64,000 nt of DNA from Erythrobasidium yunnanense (lineage: Eukaryota > Basidiomycota > Cystobasidiomycetes > Erythrobasidiales > Erythrobasidiaceae). The notes beneath the pieces were generated by a model, which searched no databases, had not been told where the DNA came from, and was given only the letters and a program-made list of their open reading frames with translations. Below are positions 1 to 9,523 of this stretch, piece after piece. The translations under genes were made by a program, and so were the position numbers. Location: the NCBI GenBank assembly GCA_001600175.1, contig BCJC01000001.1, positions 762,065 to 826,064 on the forward strand, given 5' to 3'. The first letter of the stretch is position 1. Every line of letters begins with the position of its first letter.

Positions 1-559
1 GNNCNAGTCAGTNGTNGGTCTNCNTTCCTGTTGTTGCTAGACCCAAGCAGGACATCAGTCTCCACAGCGGACTCTCACTCATCCTCATCCTCTCGTCACC
101 ACGACTCCCGTTCCATCGTCTTGCTGACCCTAAAGTGACATGGTATATATATGNAATGTCAANCNTNTTCGTTATCTTTGTGCTCGGGCACGCGATGGCG
201 ACGTTGAAGGAAACTGAGTCCCATCTAATTGCTGGTTGCAAACTAAATTCCACACTCTTCACTGCACTCTTCGGAGTCTTTGGGAATTTCTGCCCGCTGC
301 CCCACAAATTGAGTGACCCTCTCTGTGACAATACGTGTGCAGTATCGAGCGGGGGAATAAGCTCGCAGACCGCCTAGGTGAGCCGCTTCGGTAGGCGAAA
401 ATTTGTGCTGAAGAGCGCAGAGTCTGGTGAACCTTAAGCTGAGCAGAGCATTGCATTCTTCGCTAATTGTACACGAGTGAGCATACATGAAAACCCCTGC
501 CGCACTGACCCTGTCTTTCATTCTCTTAATACATTCACCCTTCACCCTGCCGCACTGTC
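1..559. other. Left edge, no supported gene
   Basis: The first ~180 bases contain scattered N/ambiguous bases, typical of a low-quality contig end. The rest holds only short overlapping open frames on both strands with no recognisable domain. It lies downstream of the DUF2235 gene and probably contains its 3' UTR. I see nothing else in it. Confidence 0.6.
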
Positions 560-3313
560 TCAGTGCTTTGCGCTATCGCTACTGAGGGTTCTGCTCCCCA
601 TCCCGCTAGTGCTGGCTGCACGTCTGTCACCGTCATCATCGCCATCGAACAGTCTTCGGGCTTCTCTGGGAGGCGCCTCCGGTCCGTTCATCCCAAATAC
701 ATCCACGCCGCCATTCCTGTCCTGCTCAAGCAGACGCTTCAGAACATCCTTGATCGCTGGACTATAAGGCTTGACCGAGCCTTGTCGTCTCCACAAGGCC
801 TTCATGTGGCCAACGAAGCCTAAAGCCTTGATCTCCTTCCTCAACTCTGGGGTCAATTTGTAGCGAGTGTATACGGATCTGTATATGCTATAAGTGGCCT
901 GAATACTGAAATGTAATGCTCATCTACTCACGGATGTAGCTGCGAAGGAACTCTCGGATCTGGAATCTCAAAGTCGGACCTGAAGATTCGGGTGAACCAG
1001 TTGCTCTTCGGACCCTTCTCGAAAATCCGTTGGACCCGGCTGAATCACACAGAGCATCAGCAAGCGACTTCAAGCAAAGAGCACACAGACCTACGGTATA
1101 AGTCTGTACAGGCCCTTTCGGCTCTCGTGAATCTGCGTTCCCATGTCTGCCAAGATACACTCGAACTTCTTGTCGCCTCCCTTCTTAAGCTCGTTTAGAG
1201 GTAGAGTATCCAGTCTCGCAGCCTCGGGAATCAGGACATCGTTCACAAAGTCCGAGCGGATCTTCCTTGCAATACGCCAGGCCTGTTCGACTTTCTCTCT
1301 TGGCGAGGTGTCTTCAGGTACTTTCTCCTCCAACTTCTTGATCTGTTCCTCCATTTCTACATAAGGCTGAAAATTGACTTTGAACTCTGGATGGGAAAGG
1401 TGAAGGTAAGACTCGTGAGGAGTAAGGCGGAGTTCCGGTCTGCTCGGTTCCATAGATTCGGCTCCGTAGATGGCGTCGTACGAGAAGGCTATGCCAGCAG
1501 CTGAGGCCTGATTGACCATCCATCTTAGAGAAATGTTGGAAGCTCGGGCGCGGTAAGTGTTCTCAACATCCACTTCAGGCTCGGGCGGATCTGAGAAGAA
1601 ATCCTTGATGCTCTGCCAGAAGCCGACTTTCGGTGGTACAGTGGCCTTGGGTGCAGTGATGGCTGCGCACAGTCGACTGGCCGTAGCATTAGCCGGAGCT
1701 TTGTTCGCTACGTCCAAAGACACTGTGAGGTCTGCTCGGGGATCGTCTGCTCGATGTCGATAGCCTCCACCGCTACATAGACGTATGTTCTCAGTATGTG
1801 CTTCCCTTTTGTCAGTCTACGGTACTCACACATCGCTGTGAACCCCGGCAAACCAGACTTCGTGCACCTTGTATAGATACTTCAGGAGCTTTCCGTCCTT
1901 GTCGAATACGGGCTGCTTGTAGCTAGGATGCAAAGATCTGTCCTTGACGATAGTAGGAAGAAATTGTCTGCGTTTCTCGTCGATAGCGATAGCGTGCTTG
2001 TAGCATCAATGAGTCAGACTAAGAGGTGCAGCATACGAAACAGACTTACGGCTACGCGATCCGAGTATAGTAATGTCTTGGCGAGGTCTTTTGCCGTTTC
2101 TATGTCTGCTTTACCCTGAAATGATACACCCGGTCAGCCGACATTCTCGTGCTCAACGGTCTTAACACCCACGCCGATGCCAATCTCTCCAACAGTGTCA
2201 AATACGCCAGTGAAGTTGATCTTGACCACAGGCCTTGATGATCTGCGGATCTGCGAGGGTACGATGCCAGCGATGTTGTCGACCATTTCTTCGACTGTTA
2301 TAGCTTCGGAAAGCGGATAGCCAGCTGAATCGTACTCCTTCTTCAGCTTCGTTGCAATCTTGGGTATATTCATATAGGCCTCGTAGACTCTGGGTACAGC
2401 TTGATGCATCCCAGGATCGACAAGACCTGCAGCCGACTCCTTCTCAGCTCTTGCTCAAGGTGATATGTAGGGAGAGCGTACCGAAGGTAAGGATCATGGC
2501 AGCCAAGACTCTGGCGGTGTAAGAGCCTCTTGAAAACCCTACTATCGAGATGGACGAGCCGGTACCATCGGACCCGATCTCGTATTCGTCGCAAGCCCAC
2601 TTGTACGCATCCTGTACATGTGTTCCGATCGAGCTAGTTGTATAGATTCATTCAACGTATGTCTGACGGTGATGAACACTAGACTTACGATCCGAAGCCC
2701 AGATCATACAGCGTTCGGAGCTTCCACTTGATGACCCTGAAGCCAGAAGAGAAAGGTGCATAGTACTTGAACTCTGTAGAGCCTGGTGGAGCAGATGTCC
2801 CGATTCCTGGCTGATAATACGTTTTCTGGAGGTCCTGGTCTAGTACGCTCGCACATCAGGGCGGGAAGGGCCGTGAAATGCGTTTTGTCGAGATGTCGCT
2901 CACCTAATAGCTCAAAGAATCTGAGGACATTGCTCTGGTTAGGTCCAAACTGGCACGTGAAAAGGACGAAACGCGAGCACAAGGAAGTCGGAGGAAGTAT
3001 GTTGGCATCAAGGCTCGGGAACCACAACAGAGCGCCTGCTTACAGCGTTGCCGGTTCCGTCAAGACAGATAATTAGCGGTTTGGCCTGCCTCGAGATTGC
3101 TTTCGCTCCAGGTTGCGCTACGACCGATGGAAACTGATGAACGCGATGAATAGGGAGCTCTCTACCGTCTGGAAGAGCAGCAAAGTTGTTGGTAATGATA
3201 GTAGGAGGTGGAGGAGGGTGCCAATGAGCTTGAGGCAGAGGGCGTGATGGAGACGTTACCGTCGCGACTTGGACTTTAATATCAGCAGCGCCAGTGCCGG
3301 CAGTATCAGCCAT
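560..3313 (-). CDS. DUF2235 alpha/beta-hydrolase (Tle1-like phospholipase domain)
   Basis: A multi-exon gene read from 3313 down to a stop at 560. Seen in order: an N-terminal segment ending in KPLIICLDGTGN; SNVLRFFELL; the nucleophile elbow GFSRGSYTARVLAAMI (GxSxG form) near 2520-2560; FTGVFDTVGEIG near 2200; VHEVWFAGVHSDVG near 1850; and NISLRWMVNQASAAGI near 1500-1540. These are the signature blocks of DUF2235, an uncharacterised hydrolase family related to bacterial Tle1 phospholipase effectors and common in basidiomycetes. The Ser, Asp and His of a catalytic triad all have candidates in these blocks. Blocks lie in different frames, so about eight short introns are needed. No signal peptide is obvious, so a cytosolic location is inferred. 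The substrate is unknown. The start at 3313 gives the conserved N-terminal block; the C-terminal ~100 residues are family-variable. Confidence 0.88.
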
Positions 3314-3762
3314 TGCAAGTCAGCTCTATCTGAAATGGTTGGAGCAGAGTCAAGAAGCGAACGAGCTGTCTGCGAACTCGAAGGAGTCGCCCGGAGTTGC
3401 GGCTGGACCTGATCTGATCTTGGCCTAAAGTTTCGGTCAACCGCCTGCATAATAACACACCCACCTTCGCAGTACTGGAAAGCTAATCTTCTACAGTCAA
3501 TGCATGCTCAAGGGCCGCTGACAGCCCTCGAAGTTTTGGATCTCTACATGCTGATTCTGCCATGCTTGACTTGCTAATCCATTCCATATCCTTCATTCTT
3601 TCCCCTCCTTCCACTTCATGCTCCTACTCTCCCTTTGACCTCGCTCCAATGCCGTCCAGTCAACCCCTTCCACAGCTTTAGCTCAACACGCTCCAGCTGG
3701 GGACACTGTTGTAGTGCAGCTCACTCTCACAACAGAGTGTCGCAGGTCGTCACCATAATACG
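3314..3762. other. Divergent intergenic region
   Basis: This is the shared 5' region of the DUF2235 gene (leftward) and the orphan gene at 3763 (rightward). It has a pyrimidine-rich stretch around 3590-3640, common in fungal promoters. No gene or repeat was recognised. Confidence 0.5.
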
Positions 3763-4890
3763 ATGGCCCCATACAAGCGTCGCTCGTCCCAAGTATCCGT
3801 CACAAGCACCCACGAAACGAAGTCGAGCCGACTCAGTCCCCCTCCTACCACCCCGGGAGCTGTTCCTGCTGTGCGCTCGCCCCTCGGCATGCCTTCATTG
3901 TCTACTCCTCGACATGACTCTAGCAAGATCCGCAGTCGCTCCCACAGCACGGCTAGCATGACTGTCCCAGTCCGGTCGGCAACAAACCCCACTCCCAGCC
4001 GCCTTAGTAGACAGCAGTCAGCTGCGTCCATCAAGTCCCAGTCATCTTCAAGGCGTATGAGTGGAGTGTCGGTTTCATCGACGCCAAGTCCGCGAGACCA
4101 ATGCGAGGCTCTATTGGACGCTGTCGCCCAACGCTATGCCGCTAGAAGACAGTTTGCGCCCATGAAGACTGGAATGGATGTCCTCGAACCCGAAGACTCC
4201 GACTACGATTCAGATCCAGACTCGGATGCCGACGAGTCGAGATTCGATGAAAGCAAGATACTCGAATTGATGCAGCAGAAGGCTGCGCTCATCCCCTTCG
4301 TATGGGCCAACGACTTTATCTGGCTGATGGGCCGCAACATAGACTCTGGCAGCAATAGTCTGCTGCAGTTACGCAGACGACTGCCGAGATGCTCAAAGCC
4401 GGATGACTTCCAAGCAATCAAAGCGAAGATACAGAGGATGGATCGAGACCTTGGCTTCTTCACACAAGCATCAGATTACATCATCGACTGTGTCTCGGAG
4501 GACAGGGCGGGCAGTGTCGATAACGATGCTGCACCCAAGACGTACGCATCGGTCAAGGAAATACGATCGATCATCAAGCATATTTACTGTTTGCAGTCAC
4601 CCATCAAGCAATTGTTCACAACCGCGTCAACGTTCGGAAGTCCAGAGATGGTAGACCTACATAAGCCTTTCATCCATATTCTCTACCACCAATTTCAGAA
4701 TGACCGCATACTTGCGCGCTGGGCGCTTGATCGATATGGCAAGAATCAGAAAATTCCTAATCGCACGAGCCAGCAGGGAGTGCAGACACTATACAATCGT
4801 CTGGTCATTAGACGGAGCCTATACGCAGCGAGTCTGGTGTACTACCGCGATCTTCTGGTGCCGAAGGGCGGGAAGGCCCTTCAATGCTAG
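3763..4890 (+). CDS. Uncharacterised Ser-rich protein, 375 aa, single exon
   Basis: An intact 375-codon frame with no intron, unusual in this intron-rich window. Residues ~1-110 are Ser/Pro/Arg-rich and look disordered (runs such as RSRSHSTAS and SIKSQSSSRRMSGVSVSS). An acidic stretch, EPEDSDYDSDPDSDADES, lies at ~145-162. The C-terminal ~210 residues look folded and mostly helical (ILELMQQKAALIPFVWANDF, ILYHQFQNDRILARWALDRY). I do not recognise a domain, so no function is proposed. The start is the first ATG after the promoter region, followed by a basic peptide. The 3' end lies only ~70 bp from the convergent FAH-family gene. The Ser-rich N-terminus resembles in style, not in domain, those of the tandem family at 8.5-10 kb. 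Confidence 0.8.
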   Translation: MAPYKRRSSQVSVTSTHETKSSRLSPPPTTPGAVPAVRSPLGMPSLSTPRHDSSKIRSRSHSTASMTVPVRSATNPTPSRLSRQQSAASIKSQSSSRRMSGVSVSSTPSPRDQCEALLDAVAQRYAARRQFAPMKTGMDVLEPEDSDYDSDPDSDADESRFDESKILELMQQKAALIPFVWANDFIWLMGRNIDSGSNSLLQLRRRLPRCSKPDDFQAIKAKIQRMDRDLGFFTQASDYIIDCVSEDRAGSVDNDAAPKTYASVKEIRSIIKHIYCLQSPIKQLFTTASTFGSPEMVDLHKPFIHILYHQFQNDRILARWALDRYGKNQKIPNRTSQQGVQTLYNRLVIRRSLYAASLVYYRDLLVPKGGKALQC

Positions 4891-4962
4891 CTATACCCGA
4901 TGCAAGAATGTTGTACGAGCCATGGCGAATTATGTACAAATATAGTACAAAAGCTGCATTTA

Positions 4963-6263
4963 TTACAGCTTAGCCCTCGCAGCGCCTTCCTTTCCTCCAT
5001 CCTTCTCCCAGACTACATGATTTGTCAAGCTACCTATGCCTTCGCCCCAGACTGTGACGGTCTGCCCATCTTGCAGCCAGACTTGGGGCTTTCTCCCACT
5101 TCCTTGACCATCTGGTGTACCGGTACAGATGATGTCTCCCACTTTCAGTGTAGTTCCATAGGACAGAGCGGAAACAGTCTCTGCAATCTGCCACAACATG
5201 TCTGAAGTATGTCCGTCTTGCAAAGGATTTCGGTGGGACTGAGGCGCAGGCGTGATCGTTGTCTTGAGCTTGAGTGCTTGTGCATTTTTGAATTGTGAAG
5301 AGGAGACGAGACATGGACCTAGAGGTAGCCAGCCATCATAGCATTTGCCCATTCCCCATTGAGGAGTCGCAAACATCCTCTTTCTGGCGGAAACATCGTT
5401 GCAGAGGGTGTACTGGGATGCAGTTGCGTTAGTGTCTGAAACTTTAGTGTACTGAACACCCTGTAAAGACACTGCTTACCCCGATAACATGTTCCAGCGC
5501 TCTCGAAGCGGGAATATTGAAGCCTGCCTTGCCAATAACGATGACTAGCTCAACCTGCAATTGAGAAAGGAGAGATGTATATCAGCACACTGTAAAGCAA
5601 TATGTCGATCAAGACGATACACACCTCATAGTCGGATTGACTGGATCGAGGTCATCAGTCTGACTAGAAACTTGATGCTCTTATCGGCAGTACTCACTCC
5701 TGCACCTCTTTCGGTACAACTATGTTATCTCCGAATCCTGCTAGGCAGGTATAAGGCTTACTGCAGAGGCGTTGATGTCAGCTACCGGTCACTTCCGGCT
5801 CGCTTTATTCAGCGCATTGGCTTACAAGAAGAGGATGGGAAGGGGTGGTTTTTTAGCTCCGTTGATTGGATAGTTGGTTCCTAGGCATCTAATGCTTGCG
5901 CCGTATCTTGCGACGTCGACCGGAGCCAGCAGTCTCTTTGGAGTAAGGATCTTTTCGGGCTTCACAAATGAGCAGGCTGTAGATAGAACATCTCCTTGGA
6001 TGACTTTGATCTTGAGTTCTTCTGGATCTGTGCGAACGATCTTGCTTTCAGTGCGCGATGCATGACTGTTTCGTTCGTCCCGACCAACTTGATGCAAAGA
6101 GCTCTCCCACGTCGGTCGATGCAGAGCACATAGGTTCGCCATAGTATTCTTGATCATCTTCACGAGCGACGAATCTGACGAGCCTTTTCCAGATCTGCGA
6201 AAAGGCCGGAGCCGGTGAGTTCGATATCTGCTCTCGAAGTCTGGCAGCTGTCCTCTGGAACAT
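4963..6263 (-). CDS. Fumarylacetoacetate hydrolase (FAH/FAHD1-like) family protein
   Basis: Multi-exon minus-strand gene. Seen in order: WKRLVRFVAREDDQEYYGEP (typical FAHD N-terminus, near 6150-6210); VDVARYGASIRCLGTNYP and PLPILF (near 5830-5930); GDNIVVPKEV; DYE then VELVIVIGKAG after an intron; YTLCNDVSARKR with DGWLPLGPCLVS (near 5330-5430); GTTLKVGDIICTGTPDG; and a C-terminus ending GAARAKL. These cover the metal-binding Glu residues and the substrate loop of the FAH fold. Family members are Mg/Mn-dependent acylpyruvate hydrolases, oxaloacetate decarboxylases or related enzymes of the cytosol or mitochondria; the exact substrate cannot be read here. I chose the ATG at 6261-6263, which gives MFQRTAARLREQ, possibly a presequence. 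An ATG at 6405-6407 in the same frame is also possible. Introns fall near 5690, 5610 and 5490. Confidence 0.85.
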
Positions 6264-6739
6264 ATACTGACTGGCTGGTGCATCGCGAGGGTGAATGCGC
6301 AAGAAAGCAAGAGATTCGATCGAAGCAAGAAAGACAGATACCCGTAAACGAATTCCGGCCAACACCATCAAGATTCGATTGCAGAGACTCAGCAGGGCAT
6401 CAGACATGCTGTTTCACGAGTACTAAACCGAGCATTTCCCTGCACTCACTCGGACCCGTGCTCAATCGTCATGCCCTGACCTTTCTCTGTCTGTCCTTTC
6501 AATTCGAAATACAAAGGCTACTTACACCCTCCAGTAGAGCTCGCACGTGAGCATGCTCCTGTTCCCTGACCACACCAACAGCGGGAATCATCGAAAAATC
6601 CTCAATCACCGCGTAAGATCCACAGCTCAAATAGGCCATCTACACCGAAGAGCACTAGTGCAAATGACAATTGGGGCAGGGACGCCTTCAAGACAACCTC
6701 TGTTAAGAACTTAGTGATGGCTGTTACGTATACAGCTGG
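6264..6739. other. Divergent intergenic region before the tandem family
   Basis: No recognisable gene. A minus-strand ATG at ~6589 opens a 22-codon frame ending at a GT dinucleotide, but it does not match the FAH family N-terminus and is not adopted. On the plus strand a possible first exon for the next locus starts at ATG 6664 (see that entry). Confidence 0.4.
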
Positions 6740-7147
6740 GACCGTAGAAAACCGCAACCTCCCGTGGTAATTGGGGTACAAAGCATCCGCAAGGACAAGG
6801 ACCAGAGCCAGGTTCTCGTTGTCATCCGCCCACATCCCGAGCATGACGCAGTGGAGGTCAGGCTGGAGTATCTATCAGCATTATGCTTGGACAGGCACTA
6901 CAAGCAATGGCCCAAAAAGGCACGTGTCGCGAACAGGCTGCTTAAGGAAGTGAAGCTGCGGTGTGTCTACCGGATAGACAATGTGAGTGGTCAGCTACAA
7001 GTCCTATCAACCGAATGGCCTTACAGCGAGCAACCAAAACCAAAGAAGCCATCAATGCCGAGACGCGCGGCAAGACAGGCTATGGAAGCTGCTTTTACCG
7101 GAGTCGTTGGCTTGGGTCTGGTCTTCGCGTTAGCAATAAGGCACTGA
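6740..7147 (+). CDS. Tandem orphan family, copy A (5' end unclear)
   Basis: First of four consecutive related loci. The frame carries VLVVIRP, VEVRLE, a Tyr-containing linker (HYKQWPKKARVANRLL), then LLKEVKLRCVYRIDN, SGQLQV and STEWP. These line up block by block with copies C and D (W-x-x-TVRP/TVKP, VPLE, LxFxW, WP). The frame is open from 6707 but has no in-frame ATG; a GTG lies at 6764. One solution is an exon starting at ATG 6664 joined across a 34-nt gap (about 6696-6729). That is short for an intron and remains unproven. The alternative is a decayed 5' end. The C-terminus holds a hydrophobic run (VVGLGLVFALAI) not seen in the other copies, perhaps a tail anchor. Function unknown. Confidence 0.5.
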   Translation, partial: DRRKPQPPVVIGVQSIRKDKDQSQVLVVIRPHPEHDAVEVRLEYLSALCLDRHYKQWPKKARVANRLLKEVKLRCVYRIDNVSGQLQVLSTEWPYSEQPKPKKPSMPRRAARQAMEAAFTGVVGLGLVFALAIRH

Positions 7148-7506
7148 GATGGATCTCTGGACTTCACCACTACAATGATGAACCGCTTTGATTATTCGAG
7201 ACGCGAAAGATAAACGTCCCGCTGTCATATCACTCTGCTACGTGCTTCCTTGTGCAACTTGCTATTCCTTTCGATTTACAGTGCTGTTTTCTGACGAGCT
7301 GCAAAGCTCTAGCGGCACACTATAGGCTGCTGATCTGCTGAATCTGGTCTTCGTCTTGCTGTACTCCGGGGCCGAGGATTTCTGAAGGATTTTGGCTAGG
7401 ACGCGATACCTTTCAGGCTCCCAAGGCGATGAAGGGTTGGCCAACACCATCAGAGCCTACCAACCTCTTTTGCAAAGACAACCATCACAGCTGAAGTCAC
7501 GGTGGC
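7148..7506. other. Spacer between copies A and B
   Basis: Holds only short spurious frames. No splice-supported exon or repeat was recognised. It probably contains the 3' UTR of copy A and the 5' region of copy B. Confidence 0.35.
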
Positions 7507-8008
7507 ATGTCTGTGAACGAAGCGTCGCTGAGATGCGAACAGCATCCATTCGGGGGAATCCCTACAGGTATCATGGCCTCCGGACATAGTCGCCGCGGGT
7601 CATGCGCTAGGTCTTCACGGAACGAGCAATTGAGATCTCGTATTGGCAGCAATAACGTACCGTGCAGCGCCATGGAGATCCGCCCAACCAGAGCACGGAG
7701 ACTGAAGATCCAATATACGAAAAACGGCTCGAGAGAGATCATATCGGATCCTACGCGTTCTCCAGTCGATCTCGATCTGAAGGATGTGAGGGTTCATGGC
7801 GTCTCCTTCAACCTACGATATGACTTAAGAACTGGCACCCAACACACATGCAAGACAGAAACTGCTCAAACACGCAAGACTACAATACGAATGGCAGGTG
7901 GCGGCTACTGGAAAGGTCGAAATCATCAAGCTGAGCTATCCGGAACTATGGCCGCATGAAAAAGCAGCGGACTATGCCGCTGGAGTAGTGGACTGGACAG
8001 GCAGATGA
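7507..8008 (+). pseudogene. Tandem orphan family, copy B (frame broken)
   Basis: The first half reads from ATG 7507 with an Arg/Ser-rich start, then RRLKIQYTKNG, SPVDLDLKDV and FNLRYDLRTG. These correspond to the family's TVRP and VPLE blocks. The second half, LLKHARLQYEWQV, TGKVEIIKLSYPE and ADYAAGVVDW, is in another frame and ends at a stop at 8006-8008. It matches the family's LxFxW and WP blocks and the ADYA tail of copy D. The switch falls around 7820-7850. No GT-AG pair that would make an intron is visible there, so a single-base indel or a sequencing error is the simplest reading. If the indel is real, this copy is a pseudogene; if it is an error, it is an intact fourth member of ~165 aa. 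Confidence 0.55.
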
Positions 8009-8150
8009 CGTCATTCTGCTGGCATGAGCTGGTCGATGGTCTCACCAAAGAACGCTATCGCGTTCCGAGAATCCTAATGGACTTTATTTTAGTACGACAA
8101 GCAATGTGTGGCTTCGTCCGCTTCCCTGCTGCATCCTTATTCACGGGAGC

Positions 8151-8200
8151 CTGTCACACTTCTTGCTATTCTTCGTGTACTAGGCGAAGCCGTGTGACAG
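8151..8200. repeat. Inverted repeat with 9-bp perfect arms
   Basis: The left arm CTGTCACAC (8151-8159) is perfectly complementary to the right arm GTGTGACAG (8192-8200). Inside, CTTCG (8171-8175) can pair with CGAAG (8185-8189). The pair could form a two-part stem in DNA or RNA. It lies between copies B and C of the tandem family. Its role is unknown and could be chance. Confidence 0.5.
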
Positions 8201-8243
8201 ACGACCGGTCCACTTCATCAGCTGTGGTACTGTCGAAAGCTCT

Positions 8244-8313
8244 GACCTGGCATGCATCCGTCCCTTTCCGTGTGCACTCAAAGGGAGTCTTCCGAAAAGC
8301 TGAGGGCCAGGTC
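8244..8313. repeat. Nested inverted repeat
   Basis: Outer arms GACCTGGC (8244-8251) and GCCAGGTC (8306-8313) are perfectly complementary. Inner arms TCCCTTT (8261-8267) and AAAGGGA (8280-8286) are also perfectly complementary and nested inside them. It sits 44 bp after the inverted repeat at 8151-8200. Possible explanations are a structured transcript, a MITE-like remnant or chance. Confidence 0.5.
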
Positions 8314-8490
8314 GACGATCGAGCCCTAGCGCCTATCTCTCCTTGTCTCCGTACTCAAGTTACGCCAAGCGTAATACAGAGATTTGTAAGCAGATAATTC
8401 ACTATCTTGTTGAGCGTAAGACCTCGCTGACATGCTCTAACCGCGTTTCAAGTATACTACCGCAAGTCGTTCTACGGGCCCATCGTCAAC

Positions 8491-9171
8491 ATGGACAGAC
8501 AGTCACCCCGAGCTCAATCGCAAGCACAACGTACAAGTCGCGCTCGGACCCGATCTAGAAGCTCTTCCCGCAGTGCCACCAGCCTGTCCCAGCAGAGTGG
8601 CATACCACGGCAGGTAGGAGATCAGATAGTCTTGGGTCAAAAGTACCACAATCCGATGACAGGCAAGTGGCAAGCGACTCCTTACAATGCCTTCGTCGGA
8701 ACCTGGCAAACGGCTCATAATCTTCGAGTCATCGACCTCAGGAAGGACAACAATGCTTGGTACATCACGGTGAAACCCTACACACACCTGCCCCCTATCA
8801 CGGTACCGCTCGAAGCTCCAGAGGTAGCGCGCCAAGTTCCCCAATGCGAACTGTACCTCAAATACTATCTTTTGGTAGAATACGGATCATTGGAGACGGA
8901 TGCAAAGGTCCTGGACAACTTGAAGCGGCATGCAAGATTAGATTTCGAGTGGACTGAAAGTCGCGAGGGAAACCTCGAAATCCAAAGTCTCCGATGGCCC
9001 CTCTGCAATCGATCATCGCGTGGTATAAGATGGTTCGAACACCTTATTCATGCGACGGAGGATCTCGATGAAATACCTGATCTCGTTGCAAGCGGTATGG
9101 CCGCAAACGCCCACAAGAACCATCCTCGACAAACGATGGCAGAGTGGTGGAAGACCCCATTCAGAAGATGA
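8491..9171 (+). CDS. Tandem orphan family, copy C, 226 aa
   Basis: Intact single-exon frame of 226 codons with the start in a good context (GTCAACATGG). Residues ~1-40 are Arg/Ser-rich and disordered. A folded region follows: LRVIDLRKDNNAWYITVKPY (~77-96), ITVPLEAPE, a Tyr-rich segment (CELYLKYYLL), LKRHARLDFEWTES (~144-157), GNLEIQSLRWP and a helical tail ending WWKTPFRR. The blocks TVKP, VPLE, LDFEW and WP are shared with copies A, B and D, which defines the family. There is no signal peptide or transmembrane segment, so an intracellular location is inferred. No known domain was recognised. Copies C and D look the most intact. Confidence 0.75.
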   Translation: MDRQSPRAQSQAQRTSRARTRSRSSSRSATSLSQQSGIPRQVGDQIVLGQKYHNPMTGKWQATPYNAFVGTWQTAHNLRVIDLRKDNNAWYITVKPYTHLPPITVPLEAPEVARQVPQCELYLKYYLLVEYGSLETDAKVLDNLKRHARLDFEWTESREGNLEIQSLRWPLCNRSSRGIRWFEHLIHATEDLDEIPDLVASGMAANAHKNHPRQTMAEWWKTPFRR

Positions 9172-9523
9172 TTCGTGCAAGCTGCTGCCAGCCTATGAGA
9201 AATGATACGATCCTTCCGTAATGTTCACGGGTTGAGGCCTTTCCGTGACATTCACGGGTTGAGGCCCTTGCACATCCGACTCTCTGCGCCTATCCTACAG
9301 TGATTTGCAGCCTTTATTGCTGCCCCTTATGCCCCTGGTCCGGACCAGCTACTCGGGACCTTTCTAAGAAGTCTTCCCTTTAATGCTCAGTACCTCTTCC
9401 GCACTCGTCGAGGGTGCAGTTCACGCTTGATCTGACTCATCCTGAACTTTCGTGAAGAATTCGGTCGCTCGCATATCAGTCTGCCTGGTGCACACTTTTA
9501 GCCAACCTTCATCTACTCAAACA
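9172..9523. other. Spacer between copies C and D
   Basis: Contains a two-copy 27-bp tandem repeat at 9214-9267 and otherwise nothing recognised. It should hold the 3' UTR of copy C and the promoter of copy D. Confidence 0.45.
9214..9267. repeat. 27-bp direct repeat, two copies
   Basis: Two adjacent units (9214-9240 and 9241-9267) agree at 23 of 27 positions and share the core TTCACGGGTTGAGGCC. It lies 43 bp after the stop of copy C, probably in its 3' UTR. Confidence 0.75.

Larger units (their letters stand above)
8009..8490. other. Spacer between copies B and C, with inverted repeats
   Basis: No gene recognised. It contains two closely spaced hairpin-forming inverted repeats (8151-8200 and 8244-8313), annotated separately, and the 5' region of copy C. 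Confidence 0.5.

Noticed and set aside
8-545. Overlapping short minus-strand frames at the left edge
   Set aside because: They contain ambiguous bases, have no domain, and overlap in several frames; likely 3' flank of the DUF2235 gene.
6500-6589. Minus-strand mini-exon (MIPAVGVVREQEHAH) ending at a GT as first exon of the FAH gene
   Set aside because: It does not resemble FAHD N-termini, which begin near RLVRF; the later in-frame ATGs explain the gene better.
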